Source: Nocardia abscessus | Lineage (GTDB): Bacteria; Actinomycetota; Actinomycetes; Mycobacteriales; Mycobacteriaceae | Assembly: GCF_015477775.1 (NCBI RefSeq) | Contig: NZ_JADLQO010000006.1 | Span: 124,001 to 188,000, forward strand | Direction of reading: 5' to 3' | DNA length: 64,000 nucleotides | Shown: positions 17,953 through 26,788 of the stretch, piece by piece | How the letters are laid out: the number at the start of each line of letters is the position of its first letter | Numbering within the stretch: the stretch's first letter is position 1 | Notes under the pieces: generated by a model | Seen by the model: only the letters and a program-made list of their open reading frames with translations | Databases searched by the model: none | Told to the model about the DNA's origin: nothing | Position numbers and translations under genes: made by a program

Positions 17953-18525
17953 CTACAGCCAGGTGTCCAGGGTTGTCGTGGTGAGAAAGTGCTCCAAGTC
18001 GGCGCGCCACGGGGCCGGGGTGGTCTTCTCGGGTTCGATGGCGGTGTACTGGCCCCGGTAGAACAGCAGGGGGCGGCCAGTGGTTGTCGTTTCGGTGAGG
18101 GCCTGGACCCGGCCGATCACGATGTAGTGGTCGCCGCCGTCGACGACGCTGTCGACCTTGCACTGGATGGTGGCCAGCGCGTCGTCCAGGACCGGGAGGT
18201 CCAGGTCGGAGGTGTGCCAGGCGGCGCCCGCGAACTTGTCGGGTTCGCGGGAGCCGAACCGGGCGCACAGTTCGCGCTGCTGTTCGGCGAGGACGTTCAC
18301 GCAGAAGCGCCCGGATTTCTCGATCGCCGCCCAGGACCGGGACGCCTTGGTGGGGCAGAACAGCACCAGGGGCGGTTCCAGCGAGAGGGCGGCGAACGAT
18401 TGGCAGGCGAAGCCGATCGGGGCCTGCTCGCCGTCGAAGGTGGTGATCACGGTGATGCCGGTGCAGAACTGCCCCAGCACATTCCGGAACTGCCGTGGAT
18501 CGATCTCGGATCCGTCCGCGGTCAT
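17953..18525 (-). CDS. hsaB: Flavin reductase HsaB
   Basis: A 190-residue flavin reductase of the HpaC/HsaB type: FRNVLGQFCTGITVITT at the N-terminus, FACQSFAALSLEPPLVLFCP for flavin binding, GRFCVNVL and FAGAAWH. It supplies reduced flavin to the oxygenase HsaA. ATG 18525 is chosen because a GAGGG site precedes it; GTG 18549, overlapping the hsaC stop, is possible. Last gene of hsaA-hsaD-hsaC-hsaB. The C-terminus TTTLDTWL is characteristic of HsaB. Confidence 0.92.
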   Translation of the reverse strand: MTADGSEIDPRQFRNVLGQFCTGITVITTFDGEQAPIGFACQSFAALSLEPPLVLFCPTKASRSWAAIEKSGRFCVNVLAEQQRELCARFGSREPDKFAGAAWHTSDLDLPVLDDALATIQCKVDSVVDGGDHYIVIGRVQALTETTTTGRPLLFYRGQYTAIEPEKTTPAPWRADLEHFLTTTTLDTWL

Positions 18526-18545
18526 CGTTTCGCTCGCCCTCTCGG

Positions 18546-19451
18546 TCACTGCTGTCGTTGTCCGACGGTGAAGTCGTGGCCCCACAGGCTCACCGCGGTG
18601 GATTCCCGCGCGATCCAGTCGTGGTCGTCCACTTCCAGGCCCTCACAACCGAATTCGACGTCGAACCCGCCCGGCGTCTTCATGTAGAAGGAGAGCATCT
18701 TGTCGTTGACGTGCCGTCCGAGCGTCGCCGACATCTTGACCTTCTTGCGCAGCGCGCGGTCCAAGGCCAGTCCGACGTCGTCGGCGTTCTCCACCTCGAT
18801 CATCAGGTGCACGATGCCGCTCGGCGTCGGCATGGGCAGGAACGCCAGCGAGTGGTGGCGCGGGTTGCAGCCGAAGAACCGCAGCCAGGCGGGCTCGCCG
18901 TCGGCCGGGCGGCCGACCATCTGCGGTGGCAGCCGCATCGAGTCGCGCAGCCGGAAGCCGAGGACGTCGCGGTAGAACTCCAGCGCCGCCTTGTCGTCCT
19001 TGGTGCTGAGCACCACGTGCCCGAGCCCCTGCTCCTCGGTGACGAACTTGTGCCCATAGGGACTGACCACCCGGCGATGCTCCAGCGCAGCGCCGTGGAA
19101 CGCCTCGAGCGTGTTGCCGGAGGGGTCGTCGAACCGGATCAGCTCGTACACCCGGCGATCGGCCAGTTCGGCGGCGGTGCCCTCCTTGAAGGGCACGCCC
19201 GCCGCGTCCAACCGGTTGCGAATGTCCTGCAGCTCCGCGGCGTTGGCGGTCTCCCAGCCCGAGATCTGCAGCCGGTCCTTTTCGCCGGGGACGATCACCA
19301 GCCGGGCCGGGAACTCGTCCATGCGCAAATACAACGCTTCGGGGTCGGCCCCCTTGCCCTCGACCATGCCGAGGACCTTCAGGCCGTACTCCCGCCAGGC
19401 GGCCATGTCGGTCGCCTCGATTCGCAGATATCCCAGTGAACGGATTCCCAT
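18546..19451 (-). CDS. hsaC: Extradiol dioxygenase HsaC
   Basis: A 301-residue two-domain type I extradiol dioxygenase. Iron ligands are expected in GLGHVVLST (His), GIVHLMIEV (His) and FDVEFGCEG (Glu). HsaC cleaves the catechol 3,4-DHSA at ring A (meta cleavage). The length matches mycobacterial HsaC (300). The ATG at 19451 overlaps the hsaD stop (ATGA), so the pair is co-translated. Confidence 0.93.
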   Translation of the reverse strand: MGIRSLGYLRIEATDMAAWREYGLKVLGMVEGKGADPEALYLRMDEFPARLVIVPGEKDRLQISGWETANAAELQDIRNRLDAAGVPFKEGTAAELADRRVYELIRFDDPSGNTLEAFHGAALEHRRVVSPYGHKFVTEEQGLGHVVLSTKDDKAALEFYRDVLGFRLRDSMRLPPQMVGRPADGEPAWLRFFGCNPRHHSLAFLPMPTPSGIVHLMIEVENADDVGLALDRALRKKVKMSATLGRHVNDKMLSFYMKTPGGFDVEFGCEGLEVDDHDWIARESTAVSLWGHDFTVGQRQQ

Positions 19452-20335
19452 CACTTCTCCTTGACGCCCGCGAGGAAATCGATGGCCAGTCGGTTGAACT
19501 CGTGGAACTTCTCCAGCTGTGCCCAGTGCCCGCACCCGCCGAAGACGTGCAGCTGTGCGCGCGGGATCAGCTTGGTCGCCACCAGCGCGCCGTCCAGCGG
19601 GTTGACCCGGTCCTCGCGACCCCAGATCAACAGCACCGGCTGACGCAGCTTGTAGGCGTCGCGCCAGAGCATGCCCTTCTCGAAGTCCGCGCTCGCGAAC
19701 GACTTGCCCATGGCGCGGGTCGCGGCCAGCGCCTCCGGCGTGCTCGCCGAAGCGAACCGCTCGTCGATCAGCTCGTCGGTGACCAGCGACTGGTCGAAGA
19801 CCATGATGCGCAGGAACGCCGCCAGGTTCTCCCTGGTCGGCTCGTAGTTGAACTTGGAGAGCAGCTTCACGCCCTCGGTCGGATCGGGCGAGAACAGGTT
19901 GGTGCTCAGCCCGCCCGGTCCCATCAGGATCAGCTTTCCGGCCCGATCCGGGTAGTCCAGCGCGAACCGGACCGCCGCGCCGCCGCCGAGCGAGTTGCCC
20001 AGCAGGTGCACCCGCGAGGTGATCTCCAGGTGGTCGAGCAGGTCCTTCAGCGCCGAGGCGCTGTGCACGAAGTACTGCGGATGCTCGGTGGGCTTGTCCG
20101 AGCGGCCGTAGCCCGGCTGGTCGACGGCGAGCACGTGGAAGTGCTCGGCGAGCACCGGGATGTTGCGCGCGAAGTTCGACCACGAGGACGCGCCCGGACC
20201 GCCGCCGTGCAGCAGCACGATCGTCGGCCCGTTGCCGACGCCCGCCTCGTGGTAGTGCAGCCGCAGATCGGGCCGCACCTGCGCGTAGCGGGAAGTCGAT
20301 TCGGCGGTGAGTTCCACGGTCGATGTCACGGTCAC
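19451..20335 (-). CDS. hsaD: C-C bond hydrolase HsaD (4,9-DSHA hydrolase)
   Basis: A 294-residue alpha/beta hydrolase of the meta-cleavage product family: oxyanion region LLHGGGPGASSWSNF, nucleophile elbow GNSLGG (Ser at about 115), Asp in WGREDRVNPL and His in GCGHWAQLE. It splits 4,9-DSHA into 2-hydroxyhexa-2,4-dienoate (for HsaE) and DOHNAA/HIP (for FadD3). The start is GTG 20335 with a GGAGGGG site, five bases after hsaA. Confidence 0.93.
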   Translation of the reverse strand: MTVTSTVELTAESTSRYAQVRPDLRLHYHEAGVGNGPTIVLLHGGGPGASSWSNFARNIPVLAEHFHVLAVDQPGYGRSDKPTEHPQYFVHSASALKDLLDHLEITSRVHLLGNSLGGGAAVRFALDYPDRAGKLILMGPGGLSTNLFSPDPTEGVKLLSKFNYEPTRENLAAFLRIMVFDQSLVTDELIDERFASASTPEALAATRAMGKSFASADFEKGMLWRDAYKLRQPVLLIWGREDRVNPLDGALVATKLIPRAQLHVFGGCGHWAQLEKFHEFNRLAIDFLAGVKEK

Positions 20336-20340
20336 CCCTC

Positions 20341-21504
20341 CTAGACCATGCCGTCGGTGACGGGCAGCCCGAACTCGTGCGTGCCGTACATCAGGTACGC
20401 GCGCTCTGGATCGTTGGCCGCGTGCACCCGGCCGGCGTGCGCGTCACGCCAGAAGCGTTGCAGTGGTGTGCCGTTCGACAGCGCGGTGGCCCCGGAGCTC
20501 TCGAACAGCTTGTCGATCGCGGCGATCGAGCGGCCGGTCGCGCGCACCTGGTCGCGGCGGGCCCGCACGCGCAGGTCGAACGGGATCTCCTCGCCCGCCA
20601 CCAGCAGCGCGTATTCCTCGGCCACGTTGCCCGACAGCTGGCGCCACGCGGCGTCGATGTCGCTGGCGGCCTCCGCGATGCGCACCTTGGCGAACGGGTC
20701 GTCCTTGGCCTTCTCGCCCGCGTAGGCCGCGCGCACCCGCTTGCCCTGGTGCTCGACGTGCGCCTGGTAGGCGCCGTAGGCCATGCCGACGATCGGGGTG
20801 GAGATGGTGGTGGGATGGATGGTGCCCCACGGCATCTTGTAGACCGGGTCGGTGTTCTGCTCCAGGCCGGGCGATTTCAGCTCACTCATCGCGCGGAAGC
20901 TGAGGAAACGGTGTGACGGCACGAAGACGTCCTTCACCACGACGGTGTTGGAACCGGTGCCGCGCAGGCCGACCACGTTCCACACGTCGTCGATGCGGTA
21001 GTCGTCGCGCGGGATGAGGAAGCTGCCGAAGTCGACCGGCTTGCCGTCCTTGATCACCGGGCCGCCGAGCACCGCCCAGGTGGCGTGATCGCAGCCGGAT
21101 GACCAGGCCCACGCGCCGTTGACGAGGTAGCCGCCGTCGACCACCGTGCCTGCGCCCATGGGTGCGTAGGAGGAGGAGATCCGCACTTCGGTGTCCTCGC
21201 CCCAGACGTCCTCCTGCGCCTGCCGCGCGAACAGCGCGAGGTGCCAGTTGTGCACGCCCACGATGCCCGCCACCCAGCCAGTGGAGCCGCACGCGCCGGC
21301 GATCTTGCGCACGGTGTCGTAGAAGACGACCGGATCGGCGGCGTGACCGCCCCACTGCTTGGGCTGGAGCAACCGGAAGAAGCCGGTCTCCTGCAACGCC
21401 TTCATGCTTTCGTCGGGGATGCGCCGCAGGTCCTCGGCCTCCTGTGCGCGTTCGCGCAACGTCGGCAACAGCGCTTCGACCCGTTCGGTCACTTCTTGCG
21501 TCAT
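20341..21504 (-). CDS. hsaA: 3-HSA hydroxylase oxygenase subunit HsaA
   Basis: A 387-residue flavin-dependent monooxygenase of the acyl-CoA dehydrogenase fold (group D). Signature stretches are WVAGIVGVHNWHLALF, AWAWSSGCDHATW and the late ANDPERAYLMYGTHEFGLPVTDGMV. HsaA, with HsaB, hydroxylates 3-HSA to the catechol 3,4-DHSA. First gene of the hsaADCB operon; a near-perfect KstR box lies 57 bases upstream. Confidence 0.93.
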   Translation of the reverse strand: MTQEVTERVEALLPTLRERAQEAEDLRRIPDESMKALQETGFFRLLQPKQWGGHAADPVVFYDTVRKIAGACGSTGWVAGIVGVHNWHLALFARQAQEDVWGEDTEVRISSSYAPMGAGTVVDGGYLVNGAWAWSSGCDHATWAVLGGPVIKDGKPVDFGSFLIPRDDYRIDDVWNVVGLRGTGSNTVVVKDVFVPSHRFLSFRAMSELKSPGLEQNTDPVYKMPWGTIHPTTISTPIVGMAYGAYQAHVEHQGKRVRAAYAGEKAKDDPFAKVRIAEAASDIDAAWRQLSGNVAEEYALLVAGEEIPFDLRVRARRDQVRATGRSIAAIDKLFESSGATALSNGTPLQRFWRDAHAGRVHAANDPERAYLMYGTHEFGLPVTDGMV

Positions 21505-21561
21505 CTCGGGACCTGCTCCTGCCTGGTCGGTGATGTCCAGAATGTCATTTGCCTCTGAGAC

Positions 21562-21575
21562 TAGAACAGGTTCCT
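21562..21575. promoter_or_regulatory. KstR operator upstream of hsaA
   Basis: TAGAACAGGTTCCT matches TnnAACnnGTTnnA except the last base, which is T here with an A immediately after. It is placed for control of hsaADCB on the minus strand. Confidence 0.75.
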
Positions 21576-21664
21576 ATTTCTGTCGAGAACCGGTGTTCAC
21601 CCCCGCGCGGACATGCGCTCATGCAGGAAGTGGCGTGAATCGCTGGCGTCCGAGCCCCCAGTTT

Positions 21665-21678
21665 TGTAACGTGTTCTA
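21665..21678. promoter_or_regulatory. KstR operator upstream of kshA
   Basis: TGTAACGTGTTCTA matches the KstR consensus at all fixed positions. It lies 23 bases before the kshA start, ahead of the ribosome site GGAGGAGG. With the box at 21562 it forms a second two-operator divergent region, like that at kstD. Confidence 0.85.
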
Positions 21679-21701
21679 GTACAGATGGAGGAGGAATCGC
21701 G

Positions 21702-22898
21702 ATGGCAGTTACCCCACAGGGCGGCGCGAAGGTCCGGGAGCTGGATGTCGGCACCGCACCGACCCGCTATGCGCGGGGATGGCATTGCCTGGGTCTGGCC
21801 AAGACGTTCCGAGACGGCAAGCCGCACGCGGTGGACGTCTTCGGCACCAAGCTCGTCGTATGGGCCGACAGCAACGGTGAACTGCGGGTGCTCGACGCCT
21901 ACTGCAGGCACATGGGCGGCGACCTGAGCATGGGCGAGGTCAAGGGCGACGACATCGCCTGTCCGTTCCACGACTGGCGCTGGTCGGGCACCAACGGCAA
22001 GTGCACCGCGATTCCGTACGCGCGCCGGGTGCCGCCGTTGGCGCGCACCAGGAAGTGGACCACGCTCGAGCGCAACGGCCAGCTGTTCGTCTGGCACGAC
22101 CACGAGGGCAGCCAGCCGCCGCCGGAGATCACGATTCCGCACATCAAGGGCCCTTACACCGACGCGGACGGCAACCCCGCCGAGCAGCTCGACAGCGGGT
22201 GGACCGACTGGACCTGGAACTCGATGCTGATCGAAGGCGCCAACTGCCGCGAGATCATCGACAACGTCGTCGACATGGCCCACTTCTTCTACATTCATTT
22301 CGCCTTCCCGACGTACTTCAAGAACGTCTTCGAGGGGCATATCGCCACCCAGTTCCTGGAGACCAAAGGCAGGCCGGACATCGGCATGGCCTCCAAGTAC
22401 GGCGGTGACACGCTGCTCAAGTCCGAGGCCTCGTATTTCGGACCCTCGTACATGATCAACCCGCTGATCAACATCTACAGCGGTTACGAGGTCAAAAGCG
22501 TCCTGATCAACTGCCACTATCCGGTCACCCAGGACTCCTTCGTCCTGCAATGGGGCATCACGCTGGAGAAGCCGAAGGGCGTCGAGGGCGAGATGGCCGA
22601 CCGGCTGGCGGAGAAGATGACCGAGGGCATCAGCGTCGGCTTCCTGCAGGACGTGGAGATCTGGAAGCACAAGTCCAAGGTCGAGAATCCGCTGCTGTGC
22701 GAGGAGGACGGGCCCGTCTACCAGCTGCGCCGCTGGTACGACCAGTTCTACGTCGACCTGGCCGACGTCACCGACAAGATGACCCAGCGCTTCGAGTTCG
22801 AGGTGGACACCACCAAGGCGAACGAGGCGTGGGAGGCAGAGGTCGCCGAGAACCTGCGGCGCAAGCGCGAGTCCGAGGAAGCCGAGGCAAGCGTCTGA
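21702..22898 (+). CDS. kshA: 3-ketosteroid 9-alpha-hydroxylase oxygenase KshA
   Basis: A 398-residue Rieske non-haem iron oxygenase. The Rieske cluster ligands are C68-R-H70 and C87-P-F-H90; the mononuclear iron site is D191-M-A-H194 and H199 in DNVVDMAHFFYIHF. With the reductase KshB (not in this window) it hydroxylates C9 of 3-ketosteroids, which with KstD action opens ring B spontaneously. ATG 21702 follows GGAGGAGG. The stop overlaps the start of the next small gene by one base. Confidence 0.94.
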   Translation: MAVTPQGGAKVRELDVGTAPTRYARGWHCLGLAKTFRDGKPHAVDVFGTKLVVWADSNGELRVLDAYCRHMGGDLSMGEVKGDDIACPFHDWRWSGTNGKCTAIPYARRVPPLARTRKWTTLERNGQLFVWHDHEGSQPPPEITIPHIKGPYTDADGNPAEQLDSGWTDWTWNSMLIEGANCREIIDNVVDMAHFFYIHFAFPTYFKNVFEGHIATQFLETKGRPDIGMASKYGGDTLLKSEASYFGPSYMINPLINIYSGYEVKSVLINCHYPVTQDSFVLQWGITLEKPKGVEGEMADRLAEKMTEGISVGFLQDVEIWKHKSKVENPLLCEEDGPVYQLRRWYDQFYVDLADVTDKMTQRFEFEVDTTKANEAWEAEVAENLRRKRESEEAEASV

Positions 22899-23230
22899 TG
22901 GCGGCCACCTGGGCGAAGGCACCCGATTTCGCCGATCAACCCGCGCGGCGGGCCGAAGTGCACGCCCAGACGGTGGTCGACAAACAGCGGTACCTGGAGG
23001 ACGGCCTGACCCCGCTGCGGTGTCAGGCCTGCCAGAGCCAGGTGCTGGTGCGCAAGAGCAGCACGCACCAGACTTCGGTGCAGTGGACCGGCGACCCGGC
23101 CGAACGCTGCCCGGTCTTCGCCGAGCTGAGTGCGGGCGGCCACGGGCCGGGCCGCCCTGACTCGTGTCCCGACCTCGAGCGCACCATCGCCTGGGCCGTG
23201 ACCGAGGGACTGCTCGAAATCCCTGACTAG
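22898..23230 (+). CDS. Small four-cysteine protein co-translated with kshA
   Basis: A 110-residue protein of unknown function. It has C42-x2-C45 followed by C71 (ERCPVF) and C90 (DSCPDL), a spacing that could bind zinc or an iron-sulfur centre; no signal peptide or membrane helix. Its ATG overlaps the kshA stop (TGATG), so it is translationally coupled to the oxygenase and shares its KstR promoter. Mycobacteria also carry an unknown gene (Rv3527) beside kshA, though homology cannot be tested here. A role in Rieske-protein assembly or electron supply is only a guess. Confidence 0.75.
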   Translation: MAATWAKAPDFADQPARRAEVHAQTVVDKQRYLEDGLTPLRCQACQSQVLVRKSSTHQTSVQWTGDPAERCPVFAELSAGGHGPGRPDSCPDLERTIAWAVTEGLLEIPD

Positions 23231-23399
23231 GCAGGGTATTCGGGGGCGCTCGGCACGGATCGGTTTGCCCGCCGATCGCCGCGGCGGTGACCGTGCTGTC
23301 GCGGCCGAGTCGTGCTCGGGCTACGTTGACGGGAACAAGAAGACCTTCGTGCCGGAACGGATCCCGTCCGATCCGGCGCCGCAGGAGGGAGTTTCCGTG

Positions 23400-24218
23400 A
23401 TGCTGGTGCGGCATCTGGACTGCGCGACCATGTGCCCGGTCGGCGGGCGCGCGCTGCTGGGCAGCGGTGGGCTGCTGACCGGCGGGCTGGTCGGGCATTG
23501 CCTGCTCGTCGAGTCCGATGACGGGCTGGTGCTGGTGGACACCGGGTTCGGCATAGCCGACGTGCTCGACCGCGGCCGGCTCGGTGTCGGTACCGCGCGC
23601 TTGCTGCGACCGCGGCTGCGTCCGGAACTCACCGCGCTGCACCAGATCCGCGGGCTCGGCTATCGGCGCGAGGATGTCCGGCACATCGTGCTCACCCATC
23701 TCGATGTCGATCACGCAGGCGGGCTGTCCGATTTTCCGGACGCCACCGTGCACGTCTTCGCCGACGAACTCGACGCGGCGACCCAACGGCTCACCATCGG
23801 GGAGAAGCTGCGCTACCAGCCGCGCCAATGGGAGCACGGACCCCGCTGGCTGGCCCACGAAACCGGCGCGGACACGTGGTTCGGCTTCACCGCTGTCCCG
23901 GTGCTCGAGGACATCATGCTGATTCCGCTGGTCGGGCACACTCGCGGGCACAGCGGCGTCGCGGTCCGGCAGAGCGACGGGTGGCTGCTGCACTGCGGTG
24001 ACGCCTACTTCCACCACCGGCAGCCGACGGTGGGGAAGGCTCGTCCGCCGGTCGGGCTCGGCGTCTTCGAGGTGTTGGCGGGCACGCTGGGGCGCGCGCG
24101 GGTGGAGAATCTGGAGCGCCTGCGCACGCTGCGCGCCGACCACGGTGATCGGGTGCGGATGTTCTGCGCGCACGACCCATACGAACTCGCTCAATTCGCC
24201 ACGGCGCCGGTGCGCTGA
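23400..24218 (+). CDS. Metallo-beta-lactamase fold hydrolase
   Basis: A 272-residue MBL-fold protein with the metal motif THLDVDHAGG (HxHxDH type, first position Thr-His), a downstream His in GHTRGHSG, Asp in LHCGDAYFHH and a last His in FCAHDPYE. The layout resembles quorum-quenching lactonases and similar hydrolases; substrate unknown. ATG 23400 has GGAGGGAG at normal distance; GTG 23397 directly before it is equally possible. The 169 bases before it show no further gene. Confidence 0.83.
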   Translation: MLVRHLDCATMCPVGGRALLGSGGLLTGGLVGHCLLVESDDGLVLVDTGFGIADVLDRGRLGVGTARLLRPRLRPELTALHQIRGLGYRREDVRHIVLTHLDVDHAGGLSDFPDATVHVFADELDAATQRLTIGEKLRYQPRQWEHGPRWLAHETGADTWFGFTAVPVLEDIMLIPLVGHTRGHSGVAVRQSDGWLLHCGDAYFHHRQPTVGKARPPVGLGVFEVLAGTLGRARVENLERLRTLRADHGDRVRMFCAHDPYELAQFATAPVR

Positions 24219-24224
24219 GCCCGG

Positions 24225-24635
24225 TCAGTCCAGCCGGAAGTCCGCGAAGTCGAATCCCGGCGCGACGATGCAACTGACCAGCACATATTCCGCGTCCGCC
24301 GGTCGTGCCGACTGGCTGACACCGCCGGGCACCACGGCCTGGAGCACTTGACCGCGCTCCAGGTCGGGGCCGAGGATCACCGTCTCGCCGCCGATGTCCA
24401 GCGCCAGCGGTCCGCCGCGATGCCAGAGCCACAGCTCGTCGGAGCGAACGGTGTGCGGCGCCGACCGCTCGCCCGGCAGCAGCAGGAAATGGATCGCCGT
24501 GGCGGCGGCGCGCGGACCGGGGTAGCCCTCCGGCGTGAATTCCACCGGACTGCGCCAGGTTTCGCGATACCAGCCGCCCTCGGGATGCGGCGCGAGATCG
24601 AGGGCGACGGCGAGCGGCGGTCGATTGTCGGTCAT
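24225..24635 (-). CDS. DUF985 family cupin
   Basis: A 136-residue cupin: HPEGGWYRETWRS near the N-terminus, AIHFLLLPGERSAPHTVRSDELWLWHRGGPL as the first cupin motif, and LQAVVPGGVSQSA later. DUF985 proteins are small beta-barrels of unknown activity. ATG 24635 is chosen because the protein begins at the family's normal point. It is convergent with the MBL gene, six bases apart. Confidence 0.82.
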   Translation of the reverse strand: MTDNRPPLAVALDLAPHPEGGWYRETWRSPVEFTPEGYPGPRAAATAIHFLLLPGERSAPHTVRSDELWLWHRGGPLALDIGGETVILGPDLERGQVLQAVVPGGVSQSARPADAEYVLVSCIVAPGFDFADFRLD

Positions 24636-24681
24636 CGTTCGACTATGCCCGATCCGCCGACTGCCCGATCCGCCCCGCCGC

Positions 24682-25731
24682 TCAGCTCTCCTCGATGCGC
24701 CAGGTGATCCCGAACGGCGCCAGCGCATCGAGGAAGTCGGCAGCGTCGAACGCTTCGGCGGGGGCCAGCGCACCCGGTGCGGCCGCGCCCTCGGCCAGCC
24801 GGACGGCCGTCTCCACCGCCATCAGCGCCGAATCGCGGTAGGAGTCCACCCCGCTCACCACGCCGCGGACCCGGCCGCCGTCCGCACCGAACGTATCCAC
24901 CACGAGGTCGTAGCGCAGATCCGAACTCGGCTCGTCGGGCAGCGTCTCGATGACTTCGGCGGTGAAACCGCTGAGCATTTCGAGGATCGAGGTGGCGAGT
25001 ACGCCCTCGACGTAGGAGACCTCCGAGTGCCGGGGGATGGTGACGACCGGGGGCTGCGGGAACTTCGCGACGGGAGTCGGCTGCGCGTCGCCGGGGAAGG
25101 TCATCTTGTCCCGCCGTGCGGTGGTTCCGGTGCGCAGTTCGCCGCCCTCGTAGTGCCAGCCGCCGCTACGGAACCAGTCCAGGCTGGCGAACACCGTCTT
25201 CGCGCTTCCTTTGGAACCGTTGCCGCCGCTCTTGCTCAGGTGGCTCAGCACCACCTCGGCCGGTCCGGCCACCCGGCGGGTGGTGAGGTGCGCGAGCAGG
25301 TCGCCGGGGAGATTGCTGTCGGTGATGCCGGAGACCACGGTGACGCCCGCCGCCGCGGCACGCGGACCGAACTCGTCGAAAACCCGCCGCAGGAACAGTT
25401 GTTCGCCGGACATGTCGGTGTAGTGCGCACCCGCCTCGATGGTCGCGCCGAGCACCGCCGCACCGTTCTCGACGTAGGCGGGCAAGCTGCTGATCACGAC
25501 GCCGGCTCCGGTGAACGCGGTGACGAGGGCAGCGTGGTCGGTCAGCTCCGCCACCCGGATGTCGGCGTTCGGGAGGTCCGCGGCATGGGCGGCGGCCCGG
25601 ATGCGATCGGCGTCGCGGCCCACCAGGATCGGGGTGATGCCGCGGCGGCGCAGTTCGGCGAGCAGGTAGCTGCCGGTGTGGCCGGTGGCGCCGTAGACGG
25701 CGATGGTGGGGGTGGCTTCGTTTGATGTCAT
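24682..25731 (-). CDS. Saccharopine dehydrogenase-like NAD(P)-binding protein
   Basis: A 349-residue protein with an N-terminal Rossmann motif AVYGATGHTGSYLLAEL, VVISSLPAYVENG, and a later catalytic-type domain typical of trans-acting enoyl reductase/saccharopine dehydrogenase NADP-binding proteins. Substrate unknown. It diverges from the AraC-type regulator gene at 25827, which suggests it is that regulator's target. Confidence 0.8.
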   Translation of the reverse strand: MTSNEATPTIAVYGATGHTGSYLLAELRRRGITPILVGRDADRIRAAAHAADLPNADIRVAELTDHAALVTAFTGAGVVISSLPAYVENGAAVLGATIEAGAHYTDMSGEQLFLRRVFDEFGPRAAAAGVTVVSGITDSNLPGDLLAHLTTRRVAGPAEVVLSHLSKSGGNGSKGSAKTVFASLDWFRSGGWHYEGGELRTGTTARRDKMTFPGDAQPTPVAKFPQPPVVTIPRHSEVSYVEGVLATSILEMLSGFTAEVIETLPDEPSSDLRYDLVVDTFGADGGRVRGVVSGVDSYRDSALMAVETAVRLAEGAAAPGALAPAEAFDAADFLDALAPFGITWRIEES

Positions 25732-25826
25732 GAGAGAAATGTATTGCCCATCCGTGAGTCGTCCAATGCCTAATTAGCTCGATACTTTGTCTGTAACGCT
25801 CACATTAGGAGTGCTACGGTGTTCGG

Positions 25827-26744
25827 GTGGACATCCTCAGCGAGGCTATCGCCGCCATCCGCACCGGTAGCCCGACCTCGGGTCTGTTCGTTCGGCACGC
25901 TCCGTGGGGTCGGCGGTATCCCGTGGTGCCCGGCGCGGGGTTCCACGTCGTCTTGCAAGGGTCGTGCTGGGTGGTGCCGCCGGACGGCCGGCCGATGGCG
26001 CTCGGCGTGGGTGACGTGCTGTTCATGCCGCGCGGCGCCGATCACGACTTGGTCGACAGCTTGGACTCCCCGGTCACCGAGCACGCGATGCCCGGAGAGC
26101 CGAGGGAGATCGTGGGGCCGGGTGTTCGGACCGCGTTGCTGTGCGGCGCCTACGAACTCGGCCGCGGTCGCAGCCATCCGATTCTCGACGAGTTGCCCGA
26201 GTTCATCCACCTGCCCGCGCGCCCAGGGCGTCATCCGGCGTTGCGCGGCGCCGTCGATCTGCTGGCCGCGGAGATCGCCGAGCCGCGTCCGGGCAGTGAC
26301 GCGGCCGTGCCCGCGATCCTGGAGACGTTGCTGCTGTTCATCCTGCGGGCCTGGTTCGACGAGCAGGCCGACGTGCAATCCTCCGGTTGGGCAGGCGCTT
26401 TCGCCGATCCGGCCGTAGCGGCGGTGTTGCGCGCCGTGCACGAGGAGCCCGCCCGAGCCTGGACCGTCTCCGATCTCGGTCACGTCGCCGGCGTCTCCCG
26501 CGCCACCCTCGCCCGCCGCTTCACCTCGACGGTCGGTGAACCGCCTCTGGCCTACGTCACCCGCTGGCGCATGCTGACCGCCGCCCGCCTGCTCCGCGAC
26601 ACCGACAGCAGCCTCGGCGCCGTCGCCCGCCGCGTCGGGTACACCTCGGAATTCGCCTTCGCGAAAGCCTTCAAACGCGAATACGGCCTTGCTCCGGGCC
26701 AGTACCGCCGCGCGGCCGACAGCACGCCCTTGGTCGCGGTCTGA
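25827..26744 (+). CDS. AraC family regulator
   Basis: A 305-residue regulator: an N-terminal cupin_6 sensor domain (residues about 5-180, with RYPVVPGAGFHVVLQG and GVGDVLFMPRGADHDL) and a C-terminal double HTH (about 205-295) with GVSRATLARRFTS and RVGYTSEFAFAKAFKREYGLAPGQYRR. The start is GTG 25827. It faces the NAD(P)-binding protein gene across about 95 bases and probably controls it. No clear operator could be read. Confidence 0.88.
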   Translation: MDILSEAIAAIRTGSPTSGLFVRHAPWGRRYPVVPGAGFHVVLQGSCWVVPPDGRPMALGVGDVLFMPRGADHDLVDSLDSPVTEHAMPGEPREIVGPGVRTALLCGAYELGRGRSHPILDELPEFIHLPARPGRHPALRGAVDLLAAEIAEPRPGSDAAVPAILETLLLFILRAWFDEQADVQSSGWAGAFADPAVAAVLRAVHEEPARAWTVSDLGHVAGVSRATLARRFTSTVGEPPLAYVTRWRMLTAARLLRDTDSSLGAVARRVGYTSEFAFAKAFKREYGLAPGQYRRAADSTPLVAV

Positions 26745-26788
26745 CCCGAGGGCGCGGTGACGCGGTCCACCGGGGTAGGAATCGACGC

